From Echinicola marina (GTDB lineage Bacteria > Bacteroidota > Bacteroidia > Cytophagales > Cyclobacteriaceae), in assembly GCF_020463795.1 (NCBI RefSeq), contig NZ_CP080025.1:3531501-3595500 (forward strand): a stretch of 64,000 nucleotides of DNA, in the 5' to 3' direction. The first letter of the stretch is position 1. Every line of letters begins with the position of its first letter. A program made the translations under genes and the position numbers. Below, in pieces: positions 37,079-46,686 of this stretch. The notes under the pieces were generated by a model that worked only from the letters and a program-made list of their open reading frames with translations, did no database searches and was not told where the DNA came from.

Positions 37079-37100
37079 GTACCCAAAAACCAAATGTATA

Positions 37101-38660
37101 ATGAGTAAACTATTAAAATTTTCCATCTGTGCTTTATCTTTATTGATGGCGTTTGGTTGTGAAAAGCAGCCAAAAAATGACAAGGAAGTGAAAAACTATT
37201 GGCCCAAGGCAGGGATAACCTACGAGATCTTTATCCAATCTTTTTATGATACCAATGAAGATGGTATCGGGGATGTGAACGGGGTTATTGAAAAACTAGG
37301 CCATGTTCAGGACCTGGGCGCCAATGCTATTTGGTTTATGCCTATCATGCCTTCTCCTTCTTACCATAAGTATGATGTGACAGATTATAAGGCCATCCAC
37401 CCGGATTACGGAACAATGGAAGATTTTAAAAAGCTTATTGAAGAGGCTCATCAAAGAGATATAAAAGTGGTCATCGATATGATTATTAACCATACCAGTG
37501 ATGAGCACCCTTGGTTTTTGGAATCAAAAAAGGGCAGGGATAACCCTTACCGGGATTATTATGTATGGGCCCAGGCAGATACAATTCAGGAATATCTGGA
37601 TAAAAAGGTGGTGACCTTGGACAGTGATAATATTCGCCAATGGCATGATCCAGGATTCGGAAAGGATTACTATTATGGTTTTTTTACGGGGGATATGCCA
37701 GATTTGAACTTTGATAATCCAAAGGTTAGGGAAGAGATTTACGATATAGGAAGGTTTTGGCTCGAGGAAGTTGGTGTAGATGGCTTTAGGTTGGATGCTG
37801 CCAAGCATATCTATCCAGATGATAGGGCAGTGGATAACCATGCTTTTTGGAATGAGTTTAGGGCTGAGATGGAAAAAATAAAGCCGGATATTTATTTGGT
37901 AGGAGAGGTTTATGATATGAAGGAGGTCGTAGCTCCTTATTTGACAGGATTGCCAGCACTGTTCAATTTTGATTTTCACTATACGCTTTTGGATGCCTTT
38001 GGAATGGAGGACGGTATGTTGTTGGCCAAAAAACAAAAAGAGATTATTGAATTTTATGAGGGAATTACCAGTGATTTTATAGATGCTACTATTTCTTCCA
38101 ATCATGATCAGCCGAGGCTGTTAAATGAATTGGGTAAAAACCCGGACAAGCAAAAGCAGGCCATCGCTATTTTGATGACCATGCCCGGAGCTCCTTATTT
38201 ATATTATGGTGAAGAGATCGGGATGTTGGGTGAAAAGCCTGATCCGAATATTCGAGAACCATTTCTTTGGGATGAAGCTTCGAAGGATATCGGGCGAACT
38301 AGCTGGATGGAGCCACTTAATACTACTGATAAAACCGTGGTACCCCTGTCTAAGCAAAAGGATGATGTAAACAGTTATTATAATCATTACAAACAGGTTA
38401 TTAAACTGCGTAATACCAATCCTGCATTGGCCATAGGGGATTTGAAACTTCCTTCTGAAGCATATCCTAAGCCTGTCATGGCATATAATAGAAAAACAGA
38501 AGCCCAAGATCTGATGGTGTTTCATAATGTAGGAAAGAAAGCTTTAGAGGTAGATTTACCAGAGGCTTATAGCAATGTTATTTATAGCTTAAAAGGCGCA
38601 AAGGTGAGTGGGGATAAAGTGATCTTGCCTTCCTTTGGATCAATAGTGTTGGAAAAATGA
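37101..38660 (+). CDS. GH13 alpha-amylase-family lipoprotein
   Basis: A 519-residue enzyme. ATG 37101 is chosen because the alternative TTG at 37077 lies in the T tract of the preceding terminator and would spoil the lipoprotein signal. The lipobox ends at Cys20 (LLMAFGC). The GH13 regions are DMIINH, nucleophile Asp232 (DGFRLDAAKH), acid/base Glu269 (YLVGEVYD) and Asp336 (SSNHDQPRL). The compact form, a barrel plus a short C-terminal beta domain, resembles SusG-like and oligosaccharide-trimming GH13 proteins. It should be anchored in the outer membrane or periplasm and cut maltooligosaccharides before MFS uptake. Confidence 0.92.
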   Translation: MSKLLKFSICALSLLMAFGCEKQPKNDKEVKNYWPKAGITYEIFIQSFYDTNEDGIGDVNGVIEKLGHVQDLGANAIWFMPIMPSPSYHKYDVTDYKAIHPDYGTMEDFKKLIEEAHQRDIKVVIDMIINHTSDEHPWFLESKKGRDNPYRDYYVWAQADTIQEYLDKKVVTLDSDNIRQWHDPGFGKDYYYGFFTGDMPDLNFDNPKVREEIYDIGRFWLEEVGVDGFRLDAAKHIYPDDRAVDNHAFWNEFRAEMEKIKPDIYLVGEVYDMKEVVAPYLTGLPALFNFDFHYTLLDAFGMEDGMLLAKKQKEIIEFYEGITSDFIDATISSNHDQPRLLNELGKNPDKQKQAIAILMTMPGAPYLYYGEEIGMLGEKPDPNIREPFLWDEASKDIGRTSWMEPLNTTDKTVVPLSKQKDDVNSYYNHYKQVIKLRNTNPALAIGDLKLPSEAYPKPVMAYNRKTEAQDLMVFHNVGKKALEVDLPEAYSNVIYSLKGAKVSGDKVILPSFGSIVLEK

Positions 38661-38664
38661 TTGG

Positions 38665-38708
38665 AAAAGCGGCTGTCTTGTTTTTCGAGGCAGCCGCTTT
38701 TTTCTTCA
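38665..38708 (+). terminator. Strong intrinsic terminator closing the starch locus
   Basis: AAAAGCGGCTGTCT (38665-38678) pairs with AGGCAGCCGCTTTT (38688-38701) over 14 positions around a 9-base loop, followed by further T residues. Confidence 0.93.
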
Positions 38709-38806
38709 AAATTGATCAATAGGGTTATACTTTTCAGCTCTATCAGTATTGGGAAACCAGATAACATTTTACTGGATTTACACTTTTGTATTTTCTGTGC
38801 TATAAA

Positions 38807-38842
38807 TTGCTTTTTAGGTTAAATAACTTAATTTTGTTTTAA
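38807..38842 (+). promoter_or_regulatory. Candidate Bacteroidota promoter
   Basis: TTG at 38807-38809 and TAATTTTG at 38829-38836 (consensus TAnnTTTG) are separated by exactly 19 bases, the spacing expected for the primary sigma factor of Bacteroidota. Transcription would begin near 38842, about 54 bases before the next start codon. Confidence 0.55.
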
Positions 38843-38895
38843 ATGAGTAAGATCTTTACTCAAACAAAAAGGTCTATGTTATATTTCCTCGGAGC

Positions 38896-39405
38896 ATGTT
38901 AGATATATTGATCACCTCAAAAACCAGGGTTAAACTTTTAATTAAGTTTTTTACTCAGGAATCCAATAAGGGATATCTACGTGGATTGGCCGAAGAGTTC
39001 AATGAATCCACCAATTCTGTGAGAGTGGAACTGAACCGCCTGTCGGATGCCGGTATTTTGGTGTCGGAGAAAGAGGGAAATACTAAATCTTATTCAGCCA
39101 ATAGGCAACACCCGCTCTTTAAAGAGATGAAAAACATGGTGGCCAAGTACCTAGGCTTTGATCGTTTGGTAGAAGTGGTCATTCGGAATTTAGGGAATGT
39201 TAGCAAGGCTGTTGTTGTAGGGGATTATGCTCAAGGAATTGATTCAGGACAAATAGACTTGATTTTGGTGGCAAAGGATATCAATCAAGAATACTTAGAT
39301 TTTTTAATAGAGAAGGCTGAAGATAAAATCAAAAGGAAAGTACATGTACAGGTTTTTGACGAAGAGCCGGATTTTTTAGATGGAATGGTCGTTTTTGACC
39401 TTTAA
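38896..39405 (+). CDS. Winged-helix DNA-binding protein with nucleotidyltransferase-like C-terminal domain
   Basis: A 169-residue protein. Residues about 5-75 form a winged helix-turn-helix like ArsR/MarR types (RGLAEEFNESTNSVRVELNRLSDAGILV). Residues about 100-169 follow the minimal nucleotidyltransferase fold (AVVVGDYAQGIDSGQIDLILVA), but the catalytic GS is GD (109-110) and only one Asp of the metal pair (D121) is present, so it is probably non-catalytic. Bacteroidota carry such proteins, often near surface-polysaccharide genes. The real function is unknown. It is a single-gene unit with its own promoter candidate. Confidence 0.75.
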   Translation: MLDILITSKTRVKLLIKFFTQESNKGYLRGLAEEFNESTNSVRVELNRLSDAGILVSEKEGNTKSYSANRQHPLFKEMKNMVAKYLGFDRLVEVVIRNLGNVSKAVVVGDYAQGIDSGQIDLILVAKDINQEYLDFLIEKAEDKIKRKVHVQVFDEEPDFLDGMVVFDL

Positions 39406-39725
39406 TAGCGCTTCTTTTCTCTCGGGTTTTATTGGAATAGTTGTATAAACATCAAAATTTTATTTTTCAATTGTAAAAATATTGATTTTTAATTTTAATC
39501 CACTGTATATATGGATTGTGTAAAATATATTAATAGAAGTTATTTTTTTAACTTATAAATTATATTTTTATTGAAAAAATGTAAAAACAAGTTTTTAATT
39601 AATCGTTAAATTTATAATTTGACGTAAAGTTGGTTCAAATAGGTATTTATTTAATCCTATTAAGGTTTTAATAATATTTTGTTCCTGCTTTTATTCGTTT
39701 GTTCCGAAAACCACACCGCTAGCCC
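39406..39725. other. Intergenic region upstream of the ECF sigma gene, 320 bases
   Basis: Extremely AT-rich with many A and T runs. It must contain the promoter of the sigma factor gene. There is a small AATCCA/TGGATT hairpin near 39497-39517 without a T tract. I could not find a -33/-7 pair with correct spacing, so the sigma gene may use another sigma factor. No open frame. Confidence 0.5.
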
Positions 39726-40310
39726 ATGAAAGAAATCGAATTAAGACTACTTAAACAAATAAGGAAAGGAAATGAGTTGGCCTTTGTTGAAGTGTACGAT
39801 AAGTATTGGAAATTACTTTTCAATAGCGGATATAAGCGGCTTCGAAAAAAGGAGATTGTTGAGGGATTGGTGCAGGAGGTTTTTGTGGAGATGTGGGTGA
39901 AGCGAGAGAGCTTAGAAATCCATACTTCCTTCAATTCTTATCTTTATACTGCCATGAAGTATAAGGTAATTAATCAGATGAAATCCCAAATGGTCAAGGA
40001 AAAATATGTAGCTTTTATAAGTTCAAAGCGTCCTTCTTTTGGGAGTGAGGTGGAAGAGAAGGTGTTTTATAAAGAATTGGATGAGGCATATAAAAAGGAA
40101 GTGGCTGAACTTCCTGAAAAAGCCAAGAAAGTTTATGTACTGAAGAATAACGAAGGTAAAAGCTATGCTGAAATAGCCCAGAAATTGGATATTTCCATTA
40201 GTACGGTTGAAAAGCATATGATTAAGGCCCTTAAGATTTTAAGAACCAATTTAAAGAATTACTCATTTTCGGCAATCTTAGTAGGTGTTGTTGGGCAAAT
40301 GAATTTCTAA
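39726..40310 (+). CDS. ECF-type RNA polymerase sigma factor
   Basis: A 194-residue sigma-70-family factor. Region 2 is around residues 15-80 (AFVEVYDKYWKLLFNSGYKR, LVQEVFVEMWVKR). Region 4 is around 125-175 (ELPEKAKKVYVLKNNEGKSYAEIAQKLDISISTVEKHMIKALKIL). This is the FecI-like group that pairs with FecR anti-sigma factors to control SusC/SusD-type loci. The FecR gene follows 159 bases downstream, then susC2 and susD2. It likely responds to substrate binding by the STN-bearing transporter. Confidence 0.93.
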   Translation: MKEIELRLLKQIRKGNELAFVEVYDKYWKLLFNSGYKRLRKKEIVEGLVQEVFVEMWVKRESLEIHTSFNSYLYTAMKYKVINQMKSQMVKEKYVAFISSKRPSFGSEVEEKVFYKELDEAYKKEVAELPEKAKKVYVLKNNEGKSYAEIAQKLDISISTVEKHMIKALKILRTNLKNYSFSAILVGVVGQMNF

Positions 40311-40337
40311 ATATCTCATTACTTTACCAAGTTAATG

Positions 40338-40374
40338 TTTGTAGAATTGTTTGATTACTGTATCTTTTTTTATT
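40338..40374 (+). promoter_or_regulatory. Candidate promoter upstream of the FecR gene
   Basis: TTTG (40338-40341), a 19-base spacer, then TATCTTTT (40361-40368, seven of eight positions of TAnnTTTG). It suggests that the anti-sigma gene can be transcribed apart from the sigma gene. Confidence 0.4.
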
Positions 40375-40469
40375 GAATTAAAATAAATACTTAAGTTTTT
40401 TTGATTTTTTTTGAATAAGGATAGAGGGAGGATTTGGTAAAGTTGACATATATATAGAAAGCAGTTAAA

Positions 40470-41435
40470 ATGAACCTAGAGGAGATTAATAGTTTGTTAG
40501 ATAAATTTTTGTCCGGAAAGATCAGTAAGGAGGAAAAGGATTTGCTTGATAATTGGTATCAGGATTTCGATTCCCATGATGATATTACTGATAGGATGAG
40601 GAAGGATGAGCAGCTAGATATACGCAACAAAATGTTAAAGGCAATAAAAGAACAGGCCTTTGATAGTAAGTGGTCCAAAGGTGCTTCTCAAAAATCATTG
40701 GGGCAAATATTTATAAGAGTGGTGTCGGTAGCTGCCTCATTGGTTTTGATTGCAGCGTTTGCATATTCGGTATATTATCCAAGTTTAAAACCTGTAATAT
40801 ACCAAACTGATCTGGGAGAGATGTTGATTTTGAAGTTGCCAGATAGTACACAGGTTACTCTTAATGGAAACTCCCGATTGAGCTATAAGCCAAATTGGTT
40901 GGGTAAGTTTGACAGGAAAGTAAATTTGGAAGGTGAAGCATTTTTTGAAGTGTTTCACACGGTTGATCATAAAAGGTTTACGATAAACGAGAAGACAGGC
41001 ATGGGAATAGAAGTTTATGGAACCGAATTCAACTATCAAGTTAGAGAAGGGGTGAACGCAGTGGCTTTGAAATCCGGAAGTGTAAAGATCATGTTACCTG
41101 ATGATAGCAGGGAAGTCAAGAAGGAGCATTTTCTGAAGCCTGGAGAGATGGCGGAATTTGATGTACGAGAGCGGAGTGTGGAAATTGCATCTCCTGGTAA
41201 TTTGGAGAGTTACTATGCTTGGAAAGATGGAAAGTTAATCATGGACTATTCCACTTTACCAGAGATCATAGAGCGTTTGAGGGGAACTTATGGAATAAGC
41301 CTAAGTTTGGATACTTCCAATTGGCGTGAAAGGAAAGTTTCAGGAACCCTGCCACTTACAAGAGATCCTGAATCCTTGATCCTGAATCTCGAAAAGCTTT
41401 TCGATATAGATATTGAAATTACAGAGCAGAAATAA
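40470..41435 (+). CDS. FecR-family anti-sigma factor
   Basis: A 321-residue inner-membrane protein. The cytoplasmic N-terminus (about 1-75, with DKFLSGKISKEEKDLLDNWY) binds the sigma factor. A single membrane segment lies near 78-98 (VVSVAASLVLIAAFAYSVYY). The periplasmic part holds the FecR domain (about 115-215, TDLGEMLILKLPDSTQVTLNGNS) and a C-terminal DUF4974-type/secretin-like domain (about 250-320, LIMDYSTLPEIIERLRGTYGI) that contacts the STN domain of the transporter. The order sigma-FecR-SusC-SusD is the standard trans-envelope signalling unit. Confidence 0.94.
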   Translation: MNLEEINSLLDKFLSGKISKEEKDLLDNWYQDFDSHDDITDRMRKDEQLDIRNKMLKAIKEQAFDSKWSKGASQKSLGQIFIRVVSVAASLVLIAAFAYSVYYPSLKPVIYQTDLGEMLILKLPDSTQVTLNGNSRLSYKPNWLGKFDRKVNLEGEAFFEVFHTVDHKRFTINEKTGMGIEVYGTEFNYQVREGVNAVALKSGSVKIMLPDDSREVKKEHFLKPGEMAEFDVRERSVEIASPGNLESYYAWKDGKLIMDYSTLPEIIERLRGTYGISLSLDTSNWRERKVSGTLPLTRDPESLILNLEKLFDIDIEITEQK

Positions 41436-41687
41436 AAAATTCTTAAATCAGGTCAACGAAAAGATCTGAAGAAGGGGGCACCCTTCAACCTTAATTATTC
41501 ATTCTTATCATCGGTGCTGATGGCATATTTGCACATTCAGGAAAGTTATGTCTTGGCTTTCCCTGGAAGGATATTGCCAAAAAATACTGATAATCATTCG
41601 AGGAGATGGGGAGGCTTGTTTAGCAAAAGGTCAATGACAACCAAAGCCCAAAATACGCGAGTATTTTAACCACTTAACCAAATACCT

Positions 41688-44600
41688 ATGCTAAACACAT
41701 TTACCAAACGCGTGTTAGTGTTGATGGCGGCCTTTGTTTTCTCGGAAGAGGCCAAAGCCCAGCTACTCGCAGAATTTGCCCAGGTTCCAGATCGTTTTAC
41801 GGTCTCCAGAGAACCTTCGCTACCGGATGTATTTCGTAAGTTGGAGGCGATTTATAATGTCTCTATAGCGTATCCGTCGGATCTAGCTGACGAAAAATGG
41901 TCTAAAGAATTCACCCCAGACCGTAACCTTAGTGTCGAAGAAAACTTGAATAATTTGCTAAAGGACTCTCAGCTGATTTATAGGCAGGGTGTTGGCGAAT
42001 TTTATGTCGTGATGAAAAAAGATGCAGAAGAGACTGTCAAAGAGGCCCTTTCCGCAACTGTTGTTAAGACCAAAAAGGTGGTTTTTGAAGAAATTAAAGG
42101 AGTGGTGTTGGATGAAGAGGGAATGCCTATTCCAGGAGCCAGTGTTTTAGTGAAGGGAACCATGAAAGGCAGTGTTACTGATTTTGATGGGAATTTCACT
42201 TTGGATATTGAGGATGGGGTGCCTGATCAGGTTTTAGTGGTTTCATTTATTGGATTTGAGACCAAGGAAGTTACTGTAGGTTCGCAATCTGAATTCACCA
42301 TTGTCCTCAGCTCCAGTACCATGGCTTTGAATGAGGTAGTTGTAACGGCCTTTGGTCTTGAAAGAGACAAAAAGGCATTGGGTTATACCGTTCAGAGCGT
42401 CAAAGGCGATGAACTCACGGAAGCACAAACTCCCAATGTGGTAAACAGCCTTTCTGGTAGAGTAGCAGGTGTACAGATCAATGGTAATTCGATGCCCGGA
42501 AGCGGGGCTCACGTTGTGATAAGGGGTTCGTCCTCAGTAGCTGGAGGAAACCAGCCTTTGGTGGTAGTAGATGGTGTTCCTTTGGAGCAAACTTCATCTA
42601 GAACATATGGTAATGGCCTTTCAGAAATCAACCCAGATAATATTAAAGAGATTAACGTTTTAAAAGGAGCCACTGCAGCAGCTTTATATGGTTCAAGAGC
42701 AGCCAATGGTGTCATCATGGTTACCACTAAAGATGGATCAGGGGCAAAAGGAATTGGTGTTGCCATCAATTCGAATATGACCTTTGACAATCCCTTGGTG
42801 AAACCCAACTTTCAAAATATCTATGGCGGTGGCTCTGGTTATAGGACCTATTATGTAGATGGCCGGAACGGTTTCGATGAAAATGGAATAAGAGGAACAG
42901 CCGGTGTCGATGAAAGTTGGGGCGCTCCTATGGATGGTAGAATGGTACCCTTATGGTATTCTGCTCCTGGGGAGGTGGCCCTGACCCCTCAGCCTGATAA
43001 CTGGGAGGACTTCTGGGAAACTGGTAAAACCGTCAGCAATAATATCGCTGTTTCTGGAGGAAACGACAAAGGGAATTTCAGGCTTTCCGTTGGTCGTCTT
43101 GACCAGAAAAGTATCATGTATAATAATGATTATTACAGGAATAACTTCAAGCTGAATACTGGATATAATTTCACGGACAAGCTTAAAGTTACTATAAGTG
43201 CAGAGTATGTAAAATCCGGATCTGACAACAGAAGATATTCTGGTAGTTCGGATTTCATCTGGTCACATAGACATACCGATTTTACCAAGTTGAAAAATTG
43301 GAGGGATTATTATGACATCCAAAAAGAGACCTTCCGAGATGGAGATGAATATCCATATGCTAACTGGCAACATGAATATTTTGCTAATCCCTATTTCCTT
43401 CAAGAATACTATACCAATGGAAATACCAAAGATAGGATGCTCGGCAATATCGCTGTAAACTATGAATTTACTGATGAGCTGAGCTTAATGGTGAGATCAG
43501 GAACGGATTTTTGGACAGATACCCGAATCAATGTTACAGGGGTGGAGCGGACCAAGAATTTTGTAACTACAAAAGGTTCTTATGAGGAAGAGGTATTGAG
43601 GAGCCAGGAAACCAACAGTGATTTTATCTTTACTTTTGATAAGGATTTTTCGAATGCCTTTTCCTTAAAAGCCCAAGCAGGGGGGATCAACAGAACCAAT
43701 TATTATAAAAGAAATTATGTGAATGTAAGTGAGCTGACCATTGATGGACTCTATAATTTGGGAAATTATGCCAGCCCTGTGACACCTGAAAGTACCATTA
43801 GAAAGCAGGAAGTGAACAGTTTGTTTGCTTCTGCACAATTTGGTTTGAACAACTATGTGTTCTTGGATGTGACGGGCCGAAATGATTGGTCAAGTACATT
43901 GCCTATTAAAAACAATTCGTTTTTCTACCCTTCATTGGCATTGAGTGCTGTATTGACCGATATGTTTAATATACAGAGTAATGTACTCTCCTTTGCAAAA
44001 TTTAGGGCGAGTTGGGCACAGGTAGGAAGTGATGCGAATCCCTATATGCTTAATCAGGTATATAATTCCCAAGGACTTTGGGCGGGCACTACGCCTACTT
44101 ACGCTGAGTCAGATGAAATCGCAAACATTAACTTAAAACCTGAAATTACTACAGGTCAGGAAATTGGCTTGGATTTAAGGTTTTTGGAAGGAAGACTTGG
44201 TTTGGATTTTACTTATTACGCACAGTCAACCACCAACCAAATCCTTGCTGTATCTATTTCCAGGTCTTCGGGTTACGCCAGCCAGATACTCAATGCTGGA
44301 GAGATTACCAATAAAGGGGTAGAATTAATGATTTATGGTACACCCATTAAGTCAGATTTGGGTTTTGTTTGGGACATGTCCTTCAATTTTTCCAGAAACA
44401 GGAACCTTGTTGTTGAATTAGCAGAAGGTTTGGAAAACTACACCTTGGCCAGTCAGAACAGTTTGACTTCTGAAGCAAGGGTAGGAGAGCCATACGGAAC
44501 ACTTTACGGAAGAAGGTATATGCGCTCTCCAGAAGGAGAGATTGTCTATAAGGATGGATTGCCTCAGTTGGAGGAAGGTACTTTTGCCTTAGGAAATATT

Positions 44601-45143
44601 CAGCCGGATTGGATGGGAGGGTTCTCCAATAATTTTAGCTATAAGAACTGGTCATTGAGTTCATTGATCGATATCAGAATGGGGGGAGACTTGTTTGATG
44701 TAGGAACCGGGCTTGCCCGTAAAACAGGTCAGTATGCTGAAACAGCCATTGGCCGTGAAGAAGGGGTTATCGGAGCCGGTGTGATGAATGTGGGCACGGA
44801 AGAGTCACCAGTTTATGTAGAGAATGATGTAATCGTAAATGCATCCACATTCTGGAATGCCCAAAATCCAAGGAACTATCATGAAGCTGGTATTTTCGAT
44901 GGGAGTTTTGTAAAACTGCGACAACTTAGCCTAGGTTATACTTTCCCTAAAAACTTCCTTGGCAACAACTTTATACAATCTATGAAGCTGTCAGCGGTTG
45001 GTAGAAACTTGGCATTGCTTTACAAAAATCATCCACACATGGATCCTCAAGTTGATATGAAGGGGGGGAATGGCCAAGGCTTTTCTTACGGACAGCAACC
45101 TGCCACGAGAAGTATAGGTTTTAACCTAAGCGTTACTTTTTGA
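41688..45143 (+). CDS. SusC/RagA-family TonB-dependent transporter with STN signalling domain
   Basis: A 1151-residue outer-membrane transporter with a signal peptide (cleavage near EEAKAQ). An STN domain at about 40-112 relays substrate status to FecR, and a carboxypeptidase-regulatory-like domain at about 137-215 (KGVVLDEEGMPIPGASVLVKGT) follows. Then come the plug (GRVAGVQINGNSMPGSGAHVVIRG) and the barrel, ending in GFNLSVTF. The STN domain and the upstream sigma/FecR pair distinguish it from the SusC at 27306. The substrate is unknown. There are no glycoside hydrolases nearby, and the downstream aminotransferase and permease point to an amino compound rather than a glycan (inference). Confidence 0.93.
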   Translation: MLNTFTKRVLVLMAAFVFSEEAKAQLLAEFAQVPDRFTVSREPSLPDVFRKLEAIYNVSIAYPSDLADEKWSKEFTPDRNLSVEENLNNLLKDSQLIYRQGVGEFYVVMKKDAEETVKEALSATVVKTKKVVFEEIKGVVLDEEGMPIPGASVLVKGTMKGSVTDFDGNFTLDIEDGVPDQVLVVSFIGFETKEVTVGSQSEFTIVLSSSTMALNEVVVTAFGLERDKKALGYTVQSVKGDELTEAQTPNVVNSLSGRVAGVQINGNSMPGSGAHVVIRGSSSVAGGNQPLVVVDGVPLEQTSSRTYGNGLSEINPDNIKEINVLKGATAAALYGSRAANGVIMVTTKDGSGAKGIGVAINSNMTFDNPLVKPNFQNIYGGGSGYRTYYVDGRNGFDENGIRGTAGVDESWGAPMDGRMVPLWYSAPGEVALTPQPDNWEDFWETGKTVSNNIAVSGGNDKGNFRLSVGRLDQKSIMYNNDYYRNNFKLNTGYNFTDKLKVTISAEYVKSGSDNRRYSGSSDFIWSHRHTDFTKLKNWRDYYDIQKETFRDGDEYPYANWQHEYFANPYFLQEYYTNGNTKDRMLGNIAVNYEFTDELSLMVRSGTDFWTDTRINVTGVERTKNFVTTKGSYEEEVLRSQETNSDFIFTFDKDFSNAFSLKAQAGGINRTNYYKRNYVNVSELTIDGLYNLGNYASPVTPESTIRKQEVNSLFASAQFGLNNYVFLDVTGRNDWSSTLPIKNNSFFYPSLALSAVLTDMFNIQSNVLSFAKFRASWAQVGSDANPYMLNQVYNSQGLWAGTTPTYAESDEIANINLKPEITTGQEIGLDLRFLEGRLGLDFTYYAQSTTNQILAVSISRSSGYASQILNAGEITNKGVELMIYGTPIKSDLGFVWDMSFNFSRNRNLVVELAEGLENYTLASQNSLTSEARVGEPYGTLYGRRYMRSPEGEIVYKDGLPQLEEGTFALGNIQPDWMGGFSNNFSYKNWSLSSLIDIRMGGDLFDVGTGLARKTGQYAETAIGREEGVIGAGVMNVGTEESPVYVENDVIVNASTFWNAQNPRNYHEAGIFDGSFVKLRQLSLGYTFPKNFLGNNFIQSMKLSAVGRNLALLYKNHPHMDPQVDMKGGNGQGFSYGQQPATRSIGFNLSVTF

Positions 45144-45174
45144 TCTTGATTGAGGAGCCTAAAAACAACGAGTT

Positions 45175-46641
45175 ATGAAAAGAATAAAAAAACTATATCA
45201 CGTTCTTATGATTTCAGCGGCAGGCCTCGTAGTGGGCGCTTGTACAGGGGATTTTGAAGAGATGAACACTGATCCTAACAACCCGGTGACCATTTCACCG
45301 GCCTTGTTACTGCCCAATGCCATCCAAGTTTCAGTAGACAGGTATTGGGGACATGATACCCGGTTTGAAAGGTTGAATATTGATGCAGCCATGTGTTGGA
45401 TGCAACATTTATCTAGAAATATATATATCAACGTAGAAGGGGATAGTTATGAAATTCCTTTGACGGTTTCATCTGGAACTTGGAACGCGCTCTATAACGA
45501 TGCTTTGGTGAATTTTGAAAGTGTGTTGAGGCTTTCAGGACCTGAAGGAGACTTCTCCAATAGCAATTATTATGGCGTGGCCCTTGTGATGAAATCCTTT
45601 ACTTTTTCCTATATGACAGATGTGTTTGGACCGATTCCCTATTCAGAGGCACTAAAGGGGACAGCAGAGGAGTCCATTAATAGTCCAAAATATGATTCTA
45701 TGGAGGAAATATATGCAGGATTAATGGCAGATCTTAAATTGGCCAACGAGAATTTAAACGTGGATGGTCCTGCTATAAGTGGTGATATTCTTTTTGATGG
45801 TGATATCTTGAAGTGGAAGATGTTTGCCAATTCCCTTAGGTTGAAACTGGCCAACCATCAGGCAGCCAAAAAACCGGCAGAATCTAAGGCTGTAATGGCT
45901 GAGATTTTATCCAATCCATCTACTTACCCGGTGTTTACCAACAATGACAATTTTGCACAATTGCATCATGTTAATGTTATAGGTAGCAGGAATAAAATGT
46001 TCGATGTATTCTCTACCCGTTCTGACTGGAATATTAGTAGTACATTGATTGATAAATTGCTGGAACTGGATGATGAGAGGATTACAGTTTATGCCCAGCC
46101 ATTGGCAGATGGGTCATATGCGGGCTTACCTAATGGACTGACTGATGCAGCCGCGGGGACTTTCACGGCATCCACAATAGGTACCAAGTTTTTGCAGCCA
46201 ACTGCACCGAGTATTTTGATGAGCTATGCAGAGTTATTGTTTATCAAGGCAGAGGCGGCATTTGACGGAGATATTTCTGGTGATCCTGAAGTCTTATTGG
46301 AGGAGGCCATTGCTGCTTCCTTTGACCAGCATGGTTTGGAAATGCCCGGTGATTATATGTCCAGGCTTGGGGCGGTGGATAAGGAGATCATTATGACGCA
46401 GAAATGGTTGGCGCTTTTTGGGCAAGGTATAGAAGCTTGGACCGAGTATAGAAGAACAGGTTATCCAGTATTTCCTCCGGCTCATCCAAGTGCTGTATTT
46501 TATAATGAAGGTGTATTGCCCACTAGAATCGAGTATCCTACTTCAGAGTATTCACTGAACAAAGTAGCCTTAGATGAAGGTGTAAGGATGCTAGGTGGAG
46601 AAGATAATATGCGCGTGCCATTATGGTGGGTAGAGGATTGA
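45175..46641 (+). CDS. SusD/RagB-family nutrient-binding lipoprotein
   Basis: A 488-residue lipoprotein with lipobox VGAC (Cys23). It belongs to the SusD-like subfamily with the EEMNTDPNNPVTISPALLLP opening and AWTEYRRTGYPVF near the end, not to the classic starch SusD type. It forms the lid of the transporter encoded 31 bases upstream. Members of this subfamily often occur in loci without glycoside hydrolases. Confidence 0.93.
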   Translation: MKRIKKLYHVLMISAAGLVVGACTGDFEEMNTDPNNPVTISPALLLPNAIQVSVDRYWGHDTRFERLNIDAAMCWMQHLSRNIYINVEGDSYEIPLTVSSGTWNALYNDALVNFESVLRLSGPEGDFSNSNYYGVALVMKSFTFSYMTDVFGPIPYSEALKGTAEESINSPKYDSMEEIYAGLMADLKLANENLNVDGPAISGDILFDGDILKWKMFANSLRLKLANHQAAKKPAESKAVMAEILSNPSTYPVFTNNDNFAQLHHVNVIGSRNKMFDVFSTRSDWNISSTLIDKLLELDDERITVYAQPLADGSYAGLPNGLTDAAAGTFTASTIGTKFLQPTAPSILMSYAELLFIKAEAAFDGDISGDPEVLLEEAIAASFDQHGLEMPGDYMSRLGAVDKEIIMTQKWLALFGQGIEAWTEYRRTGYPVFPPAHPSAVFYNEGVLPTRIEYPTSEYSLNKVALDEGVRMLGGEDNMRVPLWWVED

Positions 46642-46686
46642 TACAGGGCATTCAAAATTTGCAGTTTTCAATTAAAGAACAAAAAC

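Noticed and set aside
37077-37100. TTG start for the second GH13 gene
   Set aside because: It falls in the T tract of the preceding terminator and would place eight residues before a clean lipoprotein signal that starts at ATG 37101.
37524-38105. A 193-residue minus-strand open frame
   Set aside because: Antisense to the well-supported GH13 lipoprotein gene; composition is Ile/Tyr/His-rich shadow sequence.
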